From NCBI RefSeq assembly GCF_000160695.1, contig NZ_GG694006.1:1-64000 (forward strand): a stretch of 64,000 nt of DNA, given 5' to 3'. Source of the DNA: Centipeda flueggei ATCC 43531 (GTDB lineage: Bacteria > Bacillota > Negativicutes > Selenomonadales > Selenomonadaceae). The position numbers and the translations under genes were made by a program. This document shows, piece by piece, positions 34,151 through 41,783 of this stretch (positions within the stretch are counted from its first letter, which is position 1; each line of letters opens with the position of its first letter). The notes under the pieces were generated by a model. The model searched no databases. It had not been told where the DNA came from and worked only from the letters and a program-made list of their open reading frames with translations.

Positions 34151-35848
34151 TTATGGCGCTTTCCGTTCAATTACGGGCACGGATTCAAGGCGTATCTCGA
34201 ATGTGCGGGGCCATGGGCAGTATGCATTGATATTGTTATGCGCAACACGCAGTGTCATGCCGTTTTGTTCAAAAGGGGCGCGGAATGCAGCAGTTGACTC
34301 ACAGCTCCTCATGCGGCGGCTCAGGTCATTCATCAGGAGGTCGTTTGCCCAATGCCAGTTTCGCGTGAGATCGAGATCGGCACTGTTCGTATAGCCCGCA
34401 CGGCGAAGTGCGTCATTCACGCGGTCAATCGTCTCCTTGAGGTAGAATTCGTCTTCTGCCATGCGCCCCGTGAGAAAGGCGAGATTTGCAGCGGCGGCGC
34501 GTTCCCGCTCCTCTGCCGTCGCGGCGTTTCTCATGGCACAGTGATAGAGAAGCGCCTCCGCAAGTGCCGTACCGATGGCGTTGCTTGCCGTATTCCACCC
34601 CGCGTATGCTGTCAGGGCGTTCACGGGGACATTTTTTTCGGTCAGAATGGGGAGCAGCGTTTCCTCCGCACGGAAATGGCGCGAGAGATCGACGAGTGCG
34701 ACGGATTTTCCTGCGGCCAGCATTTGATCGATTGCGGCGGCAGAGGGCGCGCGTGAGCCAAGCGTATCCGCATCGCCGTCACCCGCCGTGATAAAGAGGG
34801 TCAGGTCGTGGTCCGTGTCATCTGCTGCAAGCATGCCGCCGAGCATGGCGATCTTCTCCCGTGCTGTCACATCGTTTGAGACCGCCATAAAGGGAAAGAC
34901 GGCGTCTGCCATATCGTCACGCGCATAGCGCAGTGAAATGCGTGGGGGCGTCTCATCGCGCATACGCAAGCCATCGACTGCCATCCGCGTGAGCATAGAG
35001 AGCCCAATCTCATCTGCTCCGTGCACGATCATCGCCCGCTCCGGGGCGATGTTTTTTTGTGTCAGCAGGGCGGACAGTTCCGCCTTTTTCAGATTGCCGA
35101 CGGAGAACTCTTCGCCGTCGTCCTGCCCGAGTACAAGACGCGTGAGCGTGCCCTCCTCGGTGAGCGTAATGAGCATAGCGGCAAGAGCTGTGCTCTCGTC
35201 GAAATGCGCAAGATACTTTTGCAGATCCGTATCGGGGATCTCGGCGCGCAGACGCGCCATTTCCTCTGCATCGACCGGAAGCCCCGCGCCTGCGCGTCCC
35301 AGGAGACGAGCATAGGAGAGAAGCGCGCGCCGCTCGCGCCAGCCATTGATGCCGTCCTGCGGAATCGCACGCGGCAAAATATAGAACGCGTGCAGGGGAA
35401 CACTAGGATATGCTGCGTGCAGGCCGCGGAGATATGCGGCGAGCGCATCGATGTCCTCTGCCGAGATATGTGTCTCGCGTGCGGCGAGGAGCCCTCCCGA
35501 GAGCAGTTGATCGACCGAGAGAATGACGGCATCTGCATCATTGATATGTTCGGCTAACCAGTTCCGCATTTCCGACGTATTTCCAGCCGTGGAATAGTAG
35601 TCCATGAGTTCGGATGGCGGCGTCATGATCTCCTGTCCAATGATTCTTCCGCCGTTTATCACAAACTCTCTGCACGGCGGACGTGAGTCGAGCGGGATGA
35701 GCAGGATGGGGCGCTGCGCCCCGGCGGCAGACGAAGCTCCTGCGGAGAGTGGCTGCCATGTGCCGGTGGGAGTGAGGTGGAAGACCAAATGAAAAAGGAA
35801 GAGGGCAAGTGCGAGGAAGACAGCGACGATCCCCAAGTTATGTTTCAT
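34151..35848 (-). CDS. DUF4127-family protein, membrane-anchored or exported
   Basis: 565 residues. The hydrophobic N-terminus (about 5-25) is an uncleaved anchor or signal. The body matches DUF4127: RPILLIPLDSRPPCREFV near residue 46, PPSELMDYYST, ILSVDQLLSGGLLAARET near 110, LHAFYILPRAIP, the second half with IVHGADEIGLSML, and the C-terminal block YCPWPRTFEIRL. The family is widespread in Clostridia and Negativicutes with no known activity. Ribosome site: ggagg about 20 bases upstream plus a closer aaggggg. Convergent with exbBD. Confidence 0.88.
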   Translation of the reverse strand: MKHNLGIVAVFLALALFLFHLVFHLTPTGTWQPLSAGASSAAGAQRPILLIPLDSRPPCREFVINGGRIIGQEIMTPPSELMDYYSTAGNTSEMRNWLAEHINDADAVILSVDQLLSGGLLAARETHISAEDIDALAAYLRGLHAAYPSVPLHAFYILPRAIPQDGINGWRERRALLSYARLLGRAGAGLPVDAEEMARLRAEIPDTDLQKYLAHFDESTALAAMLITLTEEGTLTRLVLGQDDGEEFSVGNLKKAELSALLTQKNIAPERAMIVHGADEIGLSMLTRMAVDGLRMRDETPPRISLRYARDDMADAVFPFMAVSNDVTAREKIAMLGGMLAADDTDHDLTLFITAGDGDADTLGSRAPSAAAIDQMLAAGKSVALVDLSRHFRAEETLLPILTEKNVPVNALTAYAGWNTASNAIGTALAEALLYHCAMRNAATAEERERAAAANLAFLTGRMAEDEFYLKETIDRVNDALRRAGYTNSADLDLTRNWHWANDLLMNDLSRRMRSCESTAAFRAPFEQNGMTLRVAHNNINAYCPWPRTFEIRLESVPVIERKAP

Positions 35849-35967
35849 GCGGTAACCCCCTTTTTCCTCCAGCCCTTTGTTCTGTCCTTATTTTACTGGA
35901 TACCGTTCCGTTCCGCAATCCATTCTTTGTTGAGGGCGGAGGCGTATTCGAAAAGGCGCAGGGAAAA

Positions 35968-36682
35968 TTTCACAATGCGGTACTGCATAGGAATTTTGCA
36001 GAAATTGTTAACTGTGCCTACGGAATGGGCTTCGATCTCTCCGTCATTTCCAATAGCTCGCTGCTGCTCGACTGTAAGAATCTGCCGCAGGACTTCTTTT
36101 GCAAGATCACACACCTCGGGATCTCTGTGGACAGCATCGTACCTGAGACACTGCGTACGTTCGGCTGCCATGACGGCGGCAGCCGAACGTCCTGACGGAG
36201 TAGTGTCTCATGCAGTTGCTTTTCACTGCGAAAAAAGAGAACCCCGATCTTATCATCAAGCTGAACACGGTGGTCACGAATGTCAATGCCGCAGAGACGC
36301 TCATTCACTCAGAACGGGAACTTTCGATTACGCATTGGAAGTTTCTGAAGATGAATCTCCTTGATGATGGGAAGCGTTCGAACAGAGATCTAGAAATCGA
36401 GGAGGGAATGTTTCAGTGCTTTTTGCAGAACAACACGCGTACGTGTGGGAAAAACATCCCGGAAAGTTCCCTTGCACGCTCCTATATCATCGCTGACAAC
36501 CGCGGTTCACTCATCAACAACACAGAGGAGATCTACAAGACCTCGGCAGTCTGCTCCGTAAGGATTTTTGGACGGAGGTTTCCTGGTATACATTCGATGA
36601 GGAACTCTATGCAAGCAGGTATGGAAACGTCGGAGAAAAAAAGGCCCTAAGTTGCAGGAAACAAGATTCGAAAAGTAATTGA
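35968..36682 (+). pseudogene. Decayed viperin-like (prokaryotic viperin, radical SAM) gene
   Basis: Pieces in three frames align in order with the viperin family. Frame 1 (about 35968-36160): NFAEIVN, LSVISNSSLL and ITHLGISVDSIVPETL, matching viperin SIVSNGSLI and LDILAISCDSFDEEV. Frame 0 (about 36204-36540): KENPDLIIKLNTVVTNVN, ITHWKFLKMNLLDDG, EEGMFQCFLQNN and IPESSLARSYIIADN, matching FKINSVINRFN, VRWKVFQCLLIEGEN, DEEFERFLERH and VPESNQKMKDSYLILDE. A third frame (to TGA at 36680-36682): FDEELYASRYGNV, matching FDEKMFLKRGGKY. The CxxxCxxC iron-sulfur part is missing and two frameshifts occur, so it cannot be active. Prokaryotic viperins make chain-terminating ddh-nucleotides against phages. 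Identification is by eye. Confidence 0.78.
36158..36189. repeat. Perfect 12-base inverted repeat at a break point of the viperin pseudogene
   Basis: cgttcggctgcc and ggcagccgaacg flank an eight-base loop (36170-36177). It sits exactly where the first frame loses viperin similarity and some 20 to 30 residues of the expected protein are missing before the second frame resumes, so it marks a deletion or insertion event. Confidence 0.75.
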
Positions 36683-36707
36683 TTTTTCTGAATGGAGATG
36701 TTATAAT
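36679..36707 (+). promoter_or_regulatory. Sigma-70 promoter for mdh
   Basis: TTGATT at 36679-36684, a 17-base spacer, and TATAAT at 36702-36707. Its -35 box overlaps the ancestral stop codon of the viperin pseudogene. The leader to mdh is about 90 bases and contains a possible CTTGTTT/AAACAAG stem. Confidence 0.85.
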
Positions 36708-36804
36708 GATTTCATAGTTCAGATCTATTGGTATACCTTGTTTTAATTGTGTTGTTTATTGTGAAACAAGCAGCACAAGAGCTTTACTTAAGGAGGAAAT
36801 ACGT

Positions 36805-37755
36805 ATGAAGGTAACTGTTGTTGGTGCAGGTAACGTAGGTGCTACCGTAGCAAACGTCGTTGCGCTCAAGAAATTTGCGAGTGAGGTTGTCCTTATCGAC
36901 ATCAAAGAGGGTGTCTCCGAGGGCAAGGCAATGGACATGATGCAGTGCTCGCATGCGCTCGGCTTTGACACGACGGTCAAGGGTGTTACGAATGACTACG
37001 CTGCGACGGCAAATTCCGATGTTATCGTCGTTACCTCCGGTCTTCCGCGTAAGCCGGGCATGACGCGTGAGGAGCTTGTCGGCGTCAATGCAAAGATCGT
37101 CAAGAGTGTTGTGGAACAGGCGCTGAAGCATTCCCCGAATGCGATCTTCATCATCATCTCCAACCCGATGGATGCGATGACCTATCTTGCACTCAAATCC
37201 ACGGGACTTCCGCGCAACCGCATCATCGGCATGGGCGGCATGCTCGACAGCAGCCGTTTCCGTTATTATCTTTCCGAGGCACTCAACAAGGCAGGTCATC
37301 CTGCAACCCCGACCGATGTGGACGGTATGGTCATTGGCGGACACAATGACAAGACGATGGTTCCGCTCGTCAGCATTGCAACGCTCCGCGGCATTCCTGT
37401 CACGCAGCTCCTCTCGAAGGATGTCCTTGCTGATGTTGTCCAGAAGACGAAGGTCGGCGGCGCAACGCTGACGGGGCTTCTCGGTACGTCTGCATGGTAT
37501 GCGCCGGGCGCATCTGCCGCAACGCTGGTTGAGGCGATTGCGCTCGATTCGAAGAAGGTTATTCCTTGCTGCGTCTACCTCGAAGGCGAGTATGGCGAGA
37601 AGGAACTCTGCGTCGGTGTTCCTATTGTCCTCGGCAAGGGCGGCTTTGAGAAAGTTGTCGATGTCAAGCTCGAGGGCGAGGAGAAGGCGAAGTTCGAGGA
37701 GAGTGTCGAGGCTGCACGTGCTGTCAATGCACAGCTCGCTGATGCACTGAAGTAA
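36805..37755 (+). CDS. mdh: Malate dehydrogenase (LDH-like type)
   Basis: NAD-dependent malate/oxaloacetate interconversion; in propionate- or succinate-forming Negativicutes it works in the reductive direction. 316 residues: NAD motif GAGNVG at 7-12, Asp 32 (NADH preference), the substrate loop SGLPRKPGMTREEL near 80 with Arg residues that select malate over lactate, SNPMDAMTYL, and the catalytic His in VIGGHNDKTMVPL near 173. Strong site aaggagg. Own promoter and terminator, so monocistronic. Confidence 0.97.
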   Translation: MKVTVVGAGNVGATVANVVALKKFASEVVLIDIKEGVSEGKAMDMMQCSHALGFDTTVKGVTNDYAATANSDVIVVTSGLPRKPGMTREELVGVNAKIVKSVVEQALKHSPNAIFIIISNPMDAMTYLALKSTGLPRNRIIGMGGMLDSSRFRYYLSEALNKAGHPATPTDVDGMVIGGHNDKTMVPLVSIATLRGIPVTQLLSKDVLADVVQKTKVGGATLTGLLGTSAWYAPGASAATLVEAIALDSKKVIPCCVYLEGEYGEKELCVGVPIVLGKGGFEKVVDVKLEGEEKAKFEESVEAARAVNAQLADALK

Positions 37756-37779
37756 TCTTCTCTCCGTGAAGGAATAAAA

Positions 37780-37806
37780 AAGGATCTCTTCGGAGATCCT
37801 TTTTTG
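37780..37806. terminator. Intrinsic terminator after mdh
   Basis: Stem aaggatctc/gagatcctt closed by a ttcg tetraloop, flanked by an A-run and six T. Confidence 0.95.
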
Positions 37807-37842
37807 TACGCGTGATTTATTATGGAAAACACGCGGAAGGGA

Positions 37843-37871
37843 TTGACAGGCATGTATTGTTCCTCTATAAT
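37843..37871 (+). promoter_or_regulatory. Strong sigma-70 promoter for tRNA-Lys
   Basis: Consensus TTGACA (37843-37848), a 17-base spacer, and consensus TATAAT (37866-37871); start would fall about 20 bases before the tRNA. Confidence 0.92.
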
Positions 37872-37895
37872 AGCTATGCACTGCAAGGTGCAGAC

Positions 37896-37971
<76 letters not shown>

Positions 37972-37998
37972 TGAATGTTGCCCGCATATGCGGTTTTA

Positions 37999-38025
37999 GG
38001 CAGGTTGGCATACCAACCTGCCTTT
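37999..38025 (+). terminator. Hairpin terminator after tRNA-Lys
   Basis: Perfect ten-pair stem ggcaggttgg/ccaacctgcc with loop cata; only three T follow, so readthrough into surE is likely. Confidence 0.7.
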
Positions 38026-38050
38026 CGTGTATCAAGCAAATGAGAGGAAG

Positions 38051-38812
38051 ATGCCTTTGAATATCCTGATATCAAATGACGACGGGATTGCTGCAGAGGG
38101 GATTCATGTACTTGCGCGCCGCCTGTCTGGAGCACATCATGTGACGGTTGCAGCTCCTATGCATCAGCAGAGTGGTACGTCTCACGCGCTGACGATCGGG
38201 CGTGCGATTGAGGTGCGTGAGGATGAGAATTTCGATGCAGAGTGTCATGTCGCGGCGTGGGCGATCGACGGCACACCGACGGACTGTGCGAAGCTCTACC
38301 TGGATGCGATCGCAGAGGAACGTCCGGATGTTGTGCTTTCAGGGATCAATCACGGGTCAAATCTCGGTACGGATGTGATCTACTCGGGAACGGTTGGTGC
38401 CGCTTTTGAGGGATATTTCCACGGAATTTCATCGTTTGCACTCTCGCTTCTTGATGGCAGCAGTCTTTCATTTGCCGATGCGGCAGAGTATTTTGTCCCA
38501 TTCATGGAACAAGTTCTTGCTGCTGCAGATCAGCCATTTTTGTTGAACATCAACTTCCCGAAGGAGCTTGCGGGGGATGAGCCACGATTTGTGTTCTGCC
38601 GCCAGGGCGGACGCGATTACGTGAATGCATTTGAGCGCATTGAGATGGAAGAGGGGCGTGTGCATTACAAGGTAGCAGGCGAGGTGTCTGATACGGATAA
38701 GGGAATTGGAACGGATATCTATGCGGTGGAGCATGGGCTGATCGCGGTGACCCCACTGGGCGTGGATATGACGGACTATCCGCTGCTGCGCCAACTGGGT
38801 GATGCGCTATAA
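38051..38812 (+). CDS. surE: 5'/3'-nucleotidase SurE
   Basis: Metal-dependent nucleoside monophosphate phosphatase. 253 residues. Metal site SNDDG (8-12) at the N-terminus, SGTSHALT near 44, GTPTDCAKL near 78, SGINHGSNLGTDVIYSGTVGAA near 95, all in family order. ATG 38051 follows agaggaag; TTG 38057 and GTG 38027 are less likely alternatives. No separate promoter was seen, so it may depend on readthrough from tRNA-Lys. A strong terminator follows. Confidence 0.96.
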   Translation: MPLNILISNDDGIAAEGIHVLARRLSGAHHVTVAAPMHQQSGTSHALTIGRAIEVREDENFDAECHVAAWAIDGTPTDCAKLYLDAIAEERPDVVLSGINHGSNLGTDVIYSGTVGAAFEGYFHGISSFALSLLDGSSLSFADAAEYFVPFMEQVLAAADQPFLLNINFPKELAGDEPRFVFCRQGGRDYVNAFERIEMEEGRVHYKVAGEVSDTDKGIGTDIYAVEHGLIAVTPLGVDMTDYPLLRQLGDAL

Positions 38813-38835
38813 CCACATTGATAATCACTATAAAG

Positions 38836-38866
38836 AGAGGAGATTCGGCCTTCTCCTCTTTTTTTT
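38836..38866 (+). terminator. Intrinsic terminator after surE
   Basis: Perfect eight-pair stem agaggaga/tctcctct, loop ttcggcct, then eight T. Confidence 0.93.
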
Positions 38867-38881
38867 CATTCTTGTATGCGG

Positions 38882-38887
38882 TATAAT
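38882..38887 (+). promoter_or_regulatory. -10 box of the tetrapyrrole operon
   Basis: Perfect TATAAT about 70 bases before the first hem gene. The -35 region overlaps the T-run of the surE terminator and is poor. No heme- or cobalamin-responsive element was recognised. Confidence 0.6.
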
Positions 38888-38952
38888 ATTGAATATGAAT
38901 GGGGTTCATGTTTCTTTAGCTAAAATCCGCGCGGTAAAGAGGAGTGAGTTGT

Positions 38953-39615
38953 GTGCTGTATCCGCTGAATGTCGATCTGAGCGGACGTTCTCTTATCCTT
39001 GTCGGCGGCGGCAGGGTGGCAGAGCGTAAAGCATGCAGCATTCTCTCTGCTGGGACGGAGGCATCCATCTGTGTTATCGCACCAAAAGTCACTTCTGTGC
39101 TGCAGGAGCATGCCGCGGCAGGCAGGCTGTGCTGGAAGCAGACATGCTATGCGGACGGAATGCTCGAAGGTGCGTTTCTCGCCTATGCGGCGACGAATCT
39201 GCGCGAGGTCAATGCGGCCGTGGCGTCGGAGGCAAAACGCAGAGGGATTCCTGTCAATGTCATTGATGATCCTGCGGCATCTACTTTTCAGGTGCCTGCC
39301 TCGATACGCCGCGGCGAGCTGATGCTGTCCGTCTCGACCGCAGGCGGCAGTCCGGCGCTCTCGCGTGCGATACGGATGGAACTGGAGGAGATGTATCCGC
39401 CCGCCTTCGGAGTGTGGCTGGAGCGTGTATCATCCCTGCGGGTGGAACTACAGGAGAGTGTCTCATCGAGCAGTGCACGAACGCGCTTTTGGCATACGGC
39501 ACTGCGCCCTGATATTTTGACCATGGTTCGTCATGGTGCGATGGAGAAAGCAGAGGTTGAACTACGGAATGCGGCTCTTGACTTTGGGGCTCAATCATCG
39601 GACTGCACCGATTGA
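38953..39615 (+). CDS. Precorrin-2 dehydrogenase/sirohydrochlorin ferrochelatase-type protein
   Basis: NAD-dependent oxidation of precorrin-2 to sirohydrochlorin, on the way to siroheme or cobalamin. About 220 residues: Rossmann motif LILVGGGRVAERKACSIL near 15-32, the family block NVIDDPAASTFQVPASIRRGELMLSVSTAGGSPALSRAIR near 97-136, then a helical dimerisation tail. Matches the SirC/Met8 N-terminal part of CysG. GTG 38953 is chosen because ggag lies eight bases before; GTG 38944 is in the ribosome site. It overlaps hemA by 47 bases. Confidence 0.92.
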   Translation: MLYPLNVDLSGRSLILVGGGRVAERKACSILSAGTEASICVIAPKVTSVLQEHAAAGRLCWKQTCYADGMLEGAFLAYAATNLREVNAAVASEAKRRGIPVNVIDDPAASTFQVPASIRRGELMLSVSTAGGSPALSRAIRMELEEMYPPAFGVWLERVSSLRVELQESVSSSSARTRFWHTALRPDILTMVRHGAMEKAEVELRNAALDFGAQSSDCTD

Positions 39616-40930
39616 TGTACGTGAGCGGGTTTCATTCTCGCGCGAGGAACTGCGCACGGGGCTCCAGAACCTAGGCGATTACGACGGAGTGAGCGGGCTT
39701 GTGGTTCTGTCTACCTGCAACCGAACGGAGCTTTACGCTGCTGTGGAGGATCTCGCGGAGGGGGAGCGCTCCGTGCGGCAGTTCCTGTGCGATCTGGCGC
39801 AGGGCGGCGATGATCTGGATGCATATCTCTATACGTACACTGACGATGCGGCGATTGAGCATCTCTTCCGCGTGGCGTCGAGTCTCGACTCGCTTGTACT
39901 CGGTGAGGGGCAGATTCTCTCACAGGTGAAGGGGGCGTATGCGTTGGCACGAGAGGCAGGCGTGACCGGGACGATCCTCAATTTGCTCTTTCACCGTGCT
40001 ATTGCTACGGGAAAACGCGTACGGACGGAAACGCGCATCGCTTACCGTTCTGTGTCAGTAAGCTATGCTGCTGTCGAGCTTGCTGCTGCGTCTTTGGGAG
40101 GGCTTGGCGGCTGCGGAGCATTGATCTTCGGTGCAGGGAAGATGGCGGAATTGACGGCAGAACATCTGCGTGCGCATGGGATTGAGACGATCTATGTTGC
40201 CAACCGTCATATTGAGCGCGCGCGGGGGCTTGCCGAGCGGATCGGCGGAGAGGCCATTCCATTTGATCGTGCCATGGACTATGCGACAAATGTTGATGTT
40301 GTCGTTACATCGACTGGGGCACCGCATTATGTAATCAAGGCGTGGGAGGCGCGCCGCCTCATGACGCGTCGTCAGGGACGCAAAATCTTCTTTATCGATA
40401 TTGCCGTTCCGCGTGATGTTGACCCCGATGTTGCGGGGATCAAGGGAATTGAGCTCTATAATATTGACGCACTCGAGGCAGTGGTGGATGAGCACCTGGG
40501 AGAACGGCAGGCGGAGGCGGTCAAGGCACAGAAAATTGTGGAGGAGGAAGTTGCCGCCCTTCAGGAACGCTTCAAGTATCTTTCCTTTCAGCCGCTTATG
40601 GCACTGCTCTCAGGACGATGTGAGCGCATTCGCGCGCGTGAGATCAAGCGTGTGAGCGCGAAGCTGCCCGATCTCTCGGAAGAGGAAGGCCGTCAGGTTG
40701 AGCACATGAGCCGCATGATTGTACGAAAGATACTGCGCATCCCGATGATGAAGCTGCGGTCATCTGCGGGAACCAAGGATGAGGCATTTTACATCGAAGC
40801 AATGCGTTCTCTTTTTAAGTTAGATGCGATGGGAGAGACAGGAACCAGTGAACAGCGGCACAATCACTATCGGTACACGAGCGAGCAAGTTGGCTCTGTG
40901 GCAGGCGAACTATGTGGCGGAGGCCATTAA
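39569..40930 (+). CDS. hemA: Glutamyl-tRNA reductase
   Basis: First committed step of C5 tetrapyrrole synthesis: glutamyl-tRNA to glutamate-1-semialdehyde with NADPH. 453 residues. Catalytic Cys 50 in VVLSTCNRTELY, GEGQILSQVKGAY near 110, the NADPH motif IFGAGKMAEL near 190, and a C-terminal dimerisation helix. The last 30 or so residues overlap the start of hemC. ATG 39569 gives the conserved LTLGLNHRTAP start; the frame open from 39533 is upstream sequence inside the previous gene. Confidence 0.97.
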   Translation: MRLLTLGLNHRTAPIDVRERVSFSREELRTGLQNLGDYDGVSGLVVLSTCNRTELYAAVEDLAEGERSVRQFLCDLAQGGDDLDAYLYTYTDDAAIEHLFRVASSLDSLVLGEGQILSQVKGAYALAREAGVTGTILNLLFHRAIATGKRVRTETRIAYRSVSVSYAAVELAAASLGGLGGCGALIFGAGKMAELTAEHLRAHGIETIYVANRHIERARGLAERIGGEAIPFDRAMDYATNVDVVVTSTGAPHYVIKAWEARRLMTRRQGRKIFFIDIAVPRDVDPDVAGIKGIELYNIDALEAVVDEHLGERQAEAVKAQKIVEEEVAALQERFKYLSFQPLMALLSGRCERIRAREIKRVSAKLPDLSEEEGRQVEHMSRMIVRKILRIPMMKLRSSAGTKDEAFYIEAMRSLFKLDAMGETGTSEQRHNHYRYTSEQVGSVAGELCGGGH

Positions 40931-41783
40931 AAAGGAGCATCCGTCCTGCTGCGTGGAGCTGCATGAGCTGACGACGAAGGGAGATCGCATCCTGGATGCA
41001 CCGCTCGCTAAAATCGGTGGCAAGGGGCTCTTTACGAAGGAACTTGAGCAGGCGATGCTGGATGATGCGGTCGATCTTGCCGTGCATAGTCTGAAGGATA
41101 TGCCGACGGAGGTTCCCGACGGACTGGTCATCGGTGCGATTACAACACGGCTCGACCCCGGTGATGCCTTTGTCAGTGCACACTACGCTGCAGTGGAGGA
41201 TCTTCCTGTCGGGGCACGCGTGGGTACATCGAGTCTGCGCCGCCGCGCACAGCTTCTCGCCGTGCGTCCCGATTTAACGATCTGTGATCTGCGCGGAAAT
41301 GTCAATACGCGTCTTGCCAAGCTCGACGCAGGGGAGTTCGATGCGATTGTGCTTGCGGCGGCAGGACTAAAGCGACTCGGTTTTGAACGTCGTATCCGCA
41401 CCATTTTGCCGCGCTCTGTGATGCTTCCTGCGGTTGGGCAGGGAGCTCTTGCCATTGAATGCCGTGCTGGGGATGCCGCAATTCTTTCCGCCATTGAGTT
41501 TCTGCGTGATGCGGGTATGACGACGGCGGCACAGGCAGAGCGCGCGTTCCTGCGTCGTGTTGAGGGCGGCTGTCAGATCCCTGTCGGGGTTTATGCTGAG
41601 GTCGATGCTAATGGTCAGATTTCCATTGATGCTATGATTGCTTCGGTCGATGGACAGCGTATCTGCCGTTCTGATGCACACGGAGCAGGCGAGCAGGCTG
41701 AGGCTCTTGGAACTGCTCTTGCCGAGGAGCTCCTCGATGCCGGCGGACGTGAGATTTTGAAAGAGATTGGAATTACAGCATGA
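40848..41783 (+). CDS. hemC: Hydroxymethylbilane synthase (porphobilinogen deaminase)
   Basis: Polymerises four porphobilinogens into hydroxymethylbilane. 311 residues from GTG 40848 (site agga); ATG 40824 is an alternative. Motifs: ITIGTRASKLALWQA, HSLKDMPTEVPDG near 83, GTSSLRRRAQLLA, LRGNVNTRLAKL and the dipyrromethane cofactor Cys in RRVEGGCQIPVG. Overlaps hemA by about 80 bases and the next gene by four. Confidence 0.97.
   Translation: MNSGTITIGTRASKLALWQANYVAEAIKKEHPSCCVELHELTTKGDRILDAPLAKIGGKGLFTKELEQAMLDDAVDLAVHSLKDMPTEVPDGLVIGAITTRLDPGDAFVSAHYAAVEDLPVGARVGTSSLRRRAQLLAVRPDLTICDLRGNVNTRLAKLDAGEFDAIVLAAAGLKRLGFERRIRTILPRSVMLPAVGQGALAIECRAGDAAILSAIEFLRDAGMTTAAQAERAFLRRVEGGCQIPVGVYAEVDANGQISIDAMIASVDGQRICRSDAHGAGEQAEALGTALAEELLDAGGREILKEIGITA

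Noticed and set aside
35893-36171. 92-residue minus-strand open frame over the viperin remnant
   Set aside because: Only its first part looks protein-like; it runs antisense to the viperin motifs and has no ribosome site or promoter.
35777-36364. 195-residue open frame overlapping the DUF4127 start and the viperin remnant
   Set aside because: The product lacks any family similarity, whereas two other frames of the same stretch carry viperin motifs in order.
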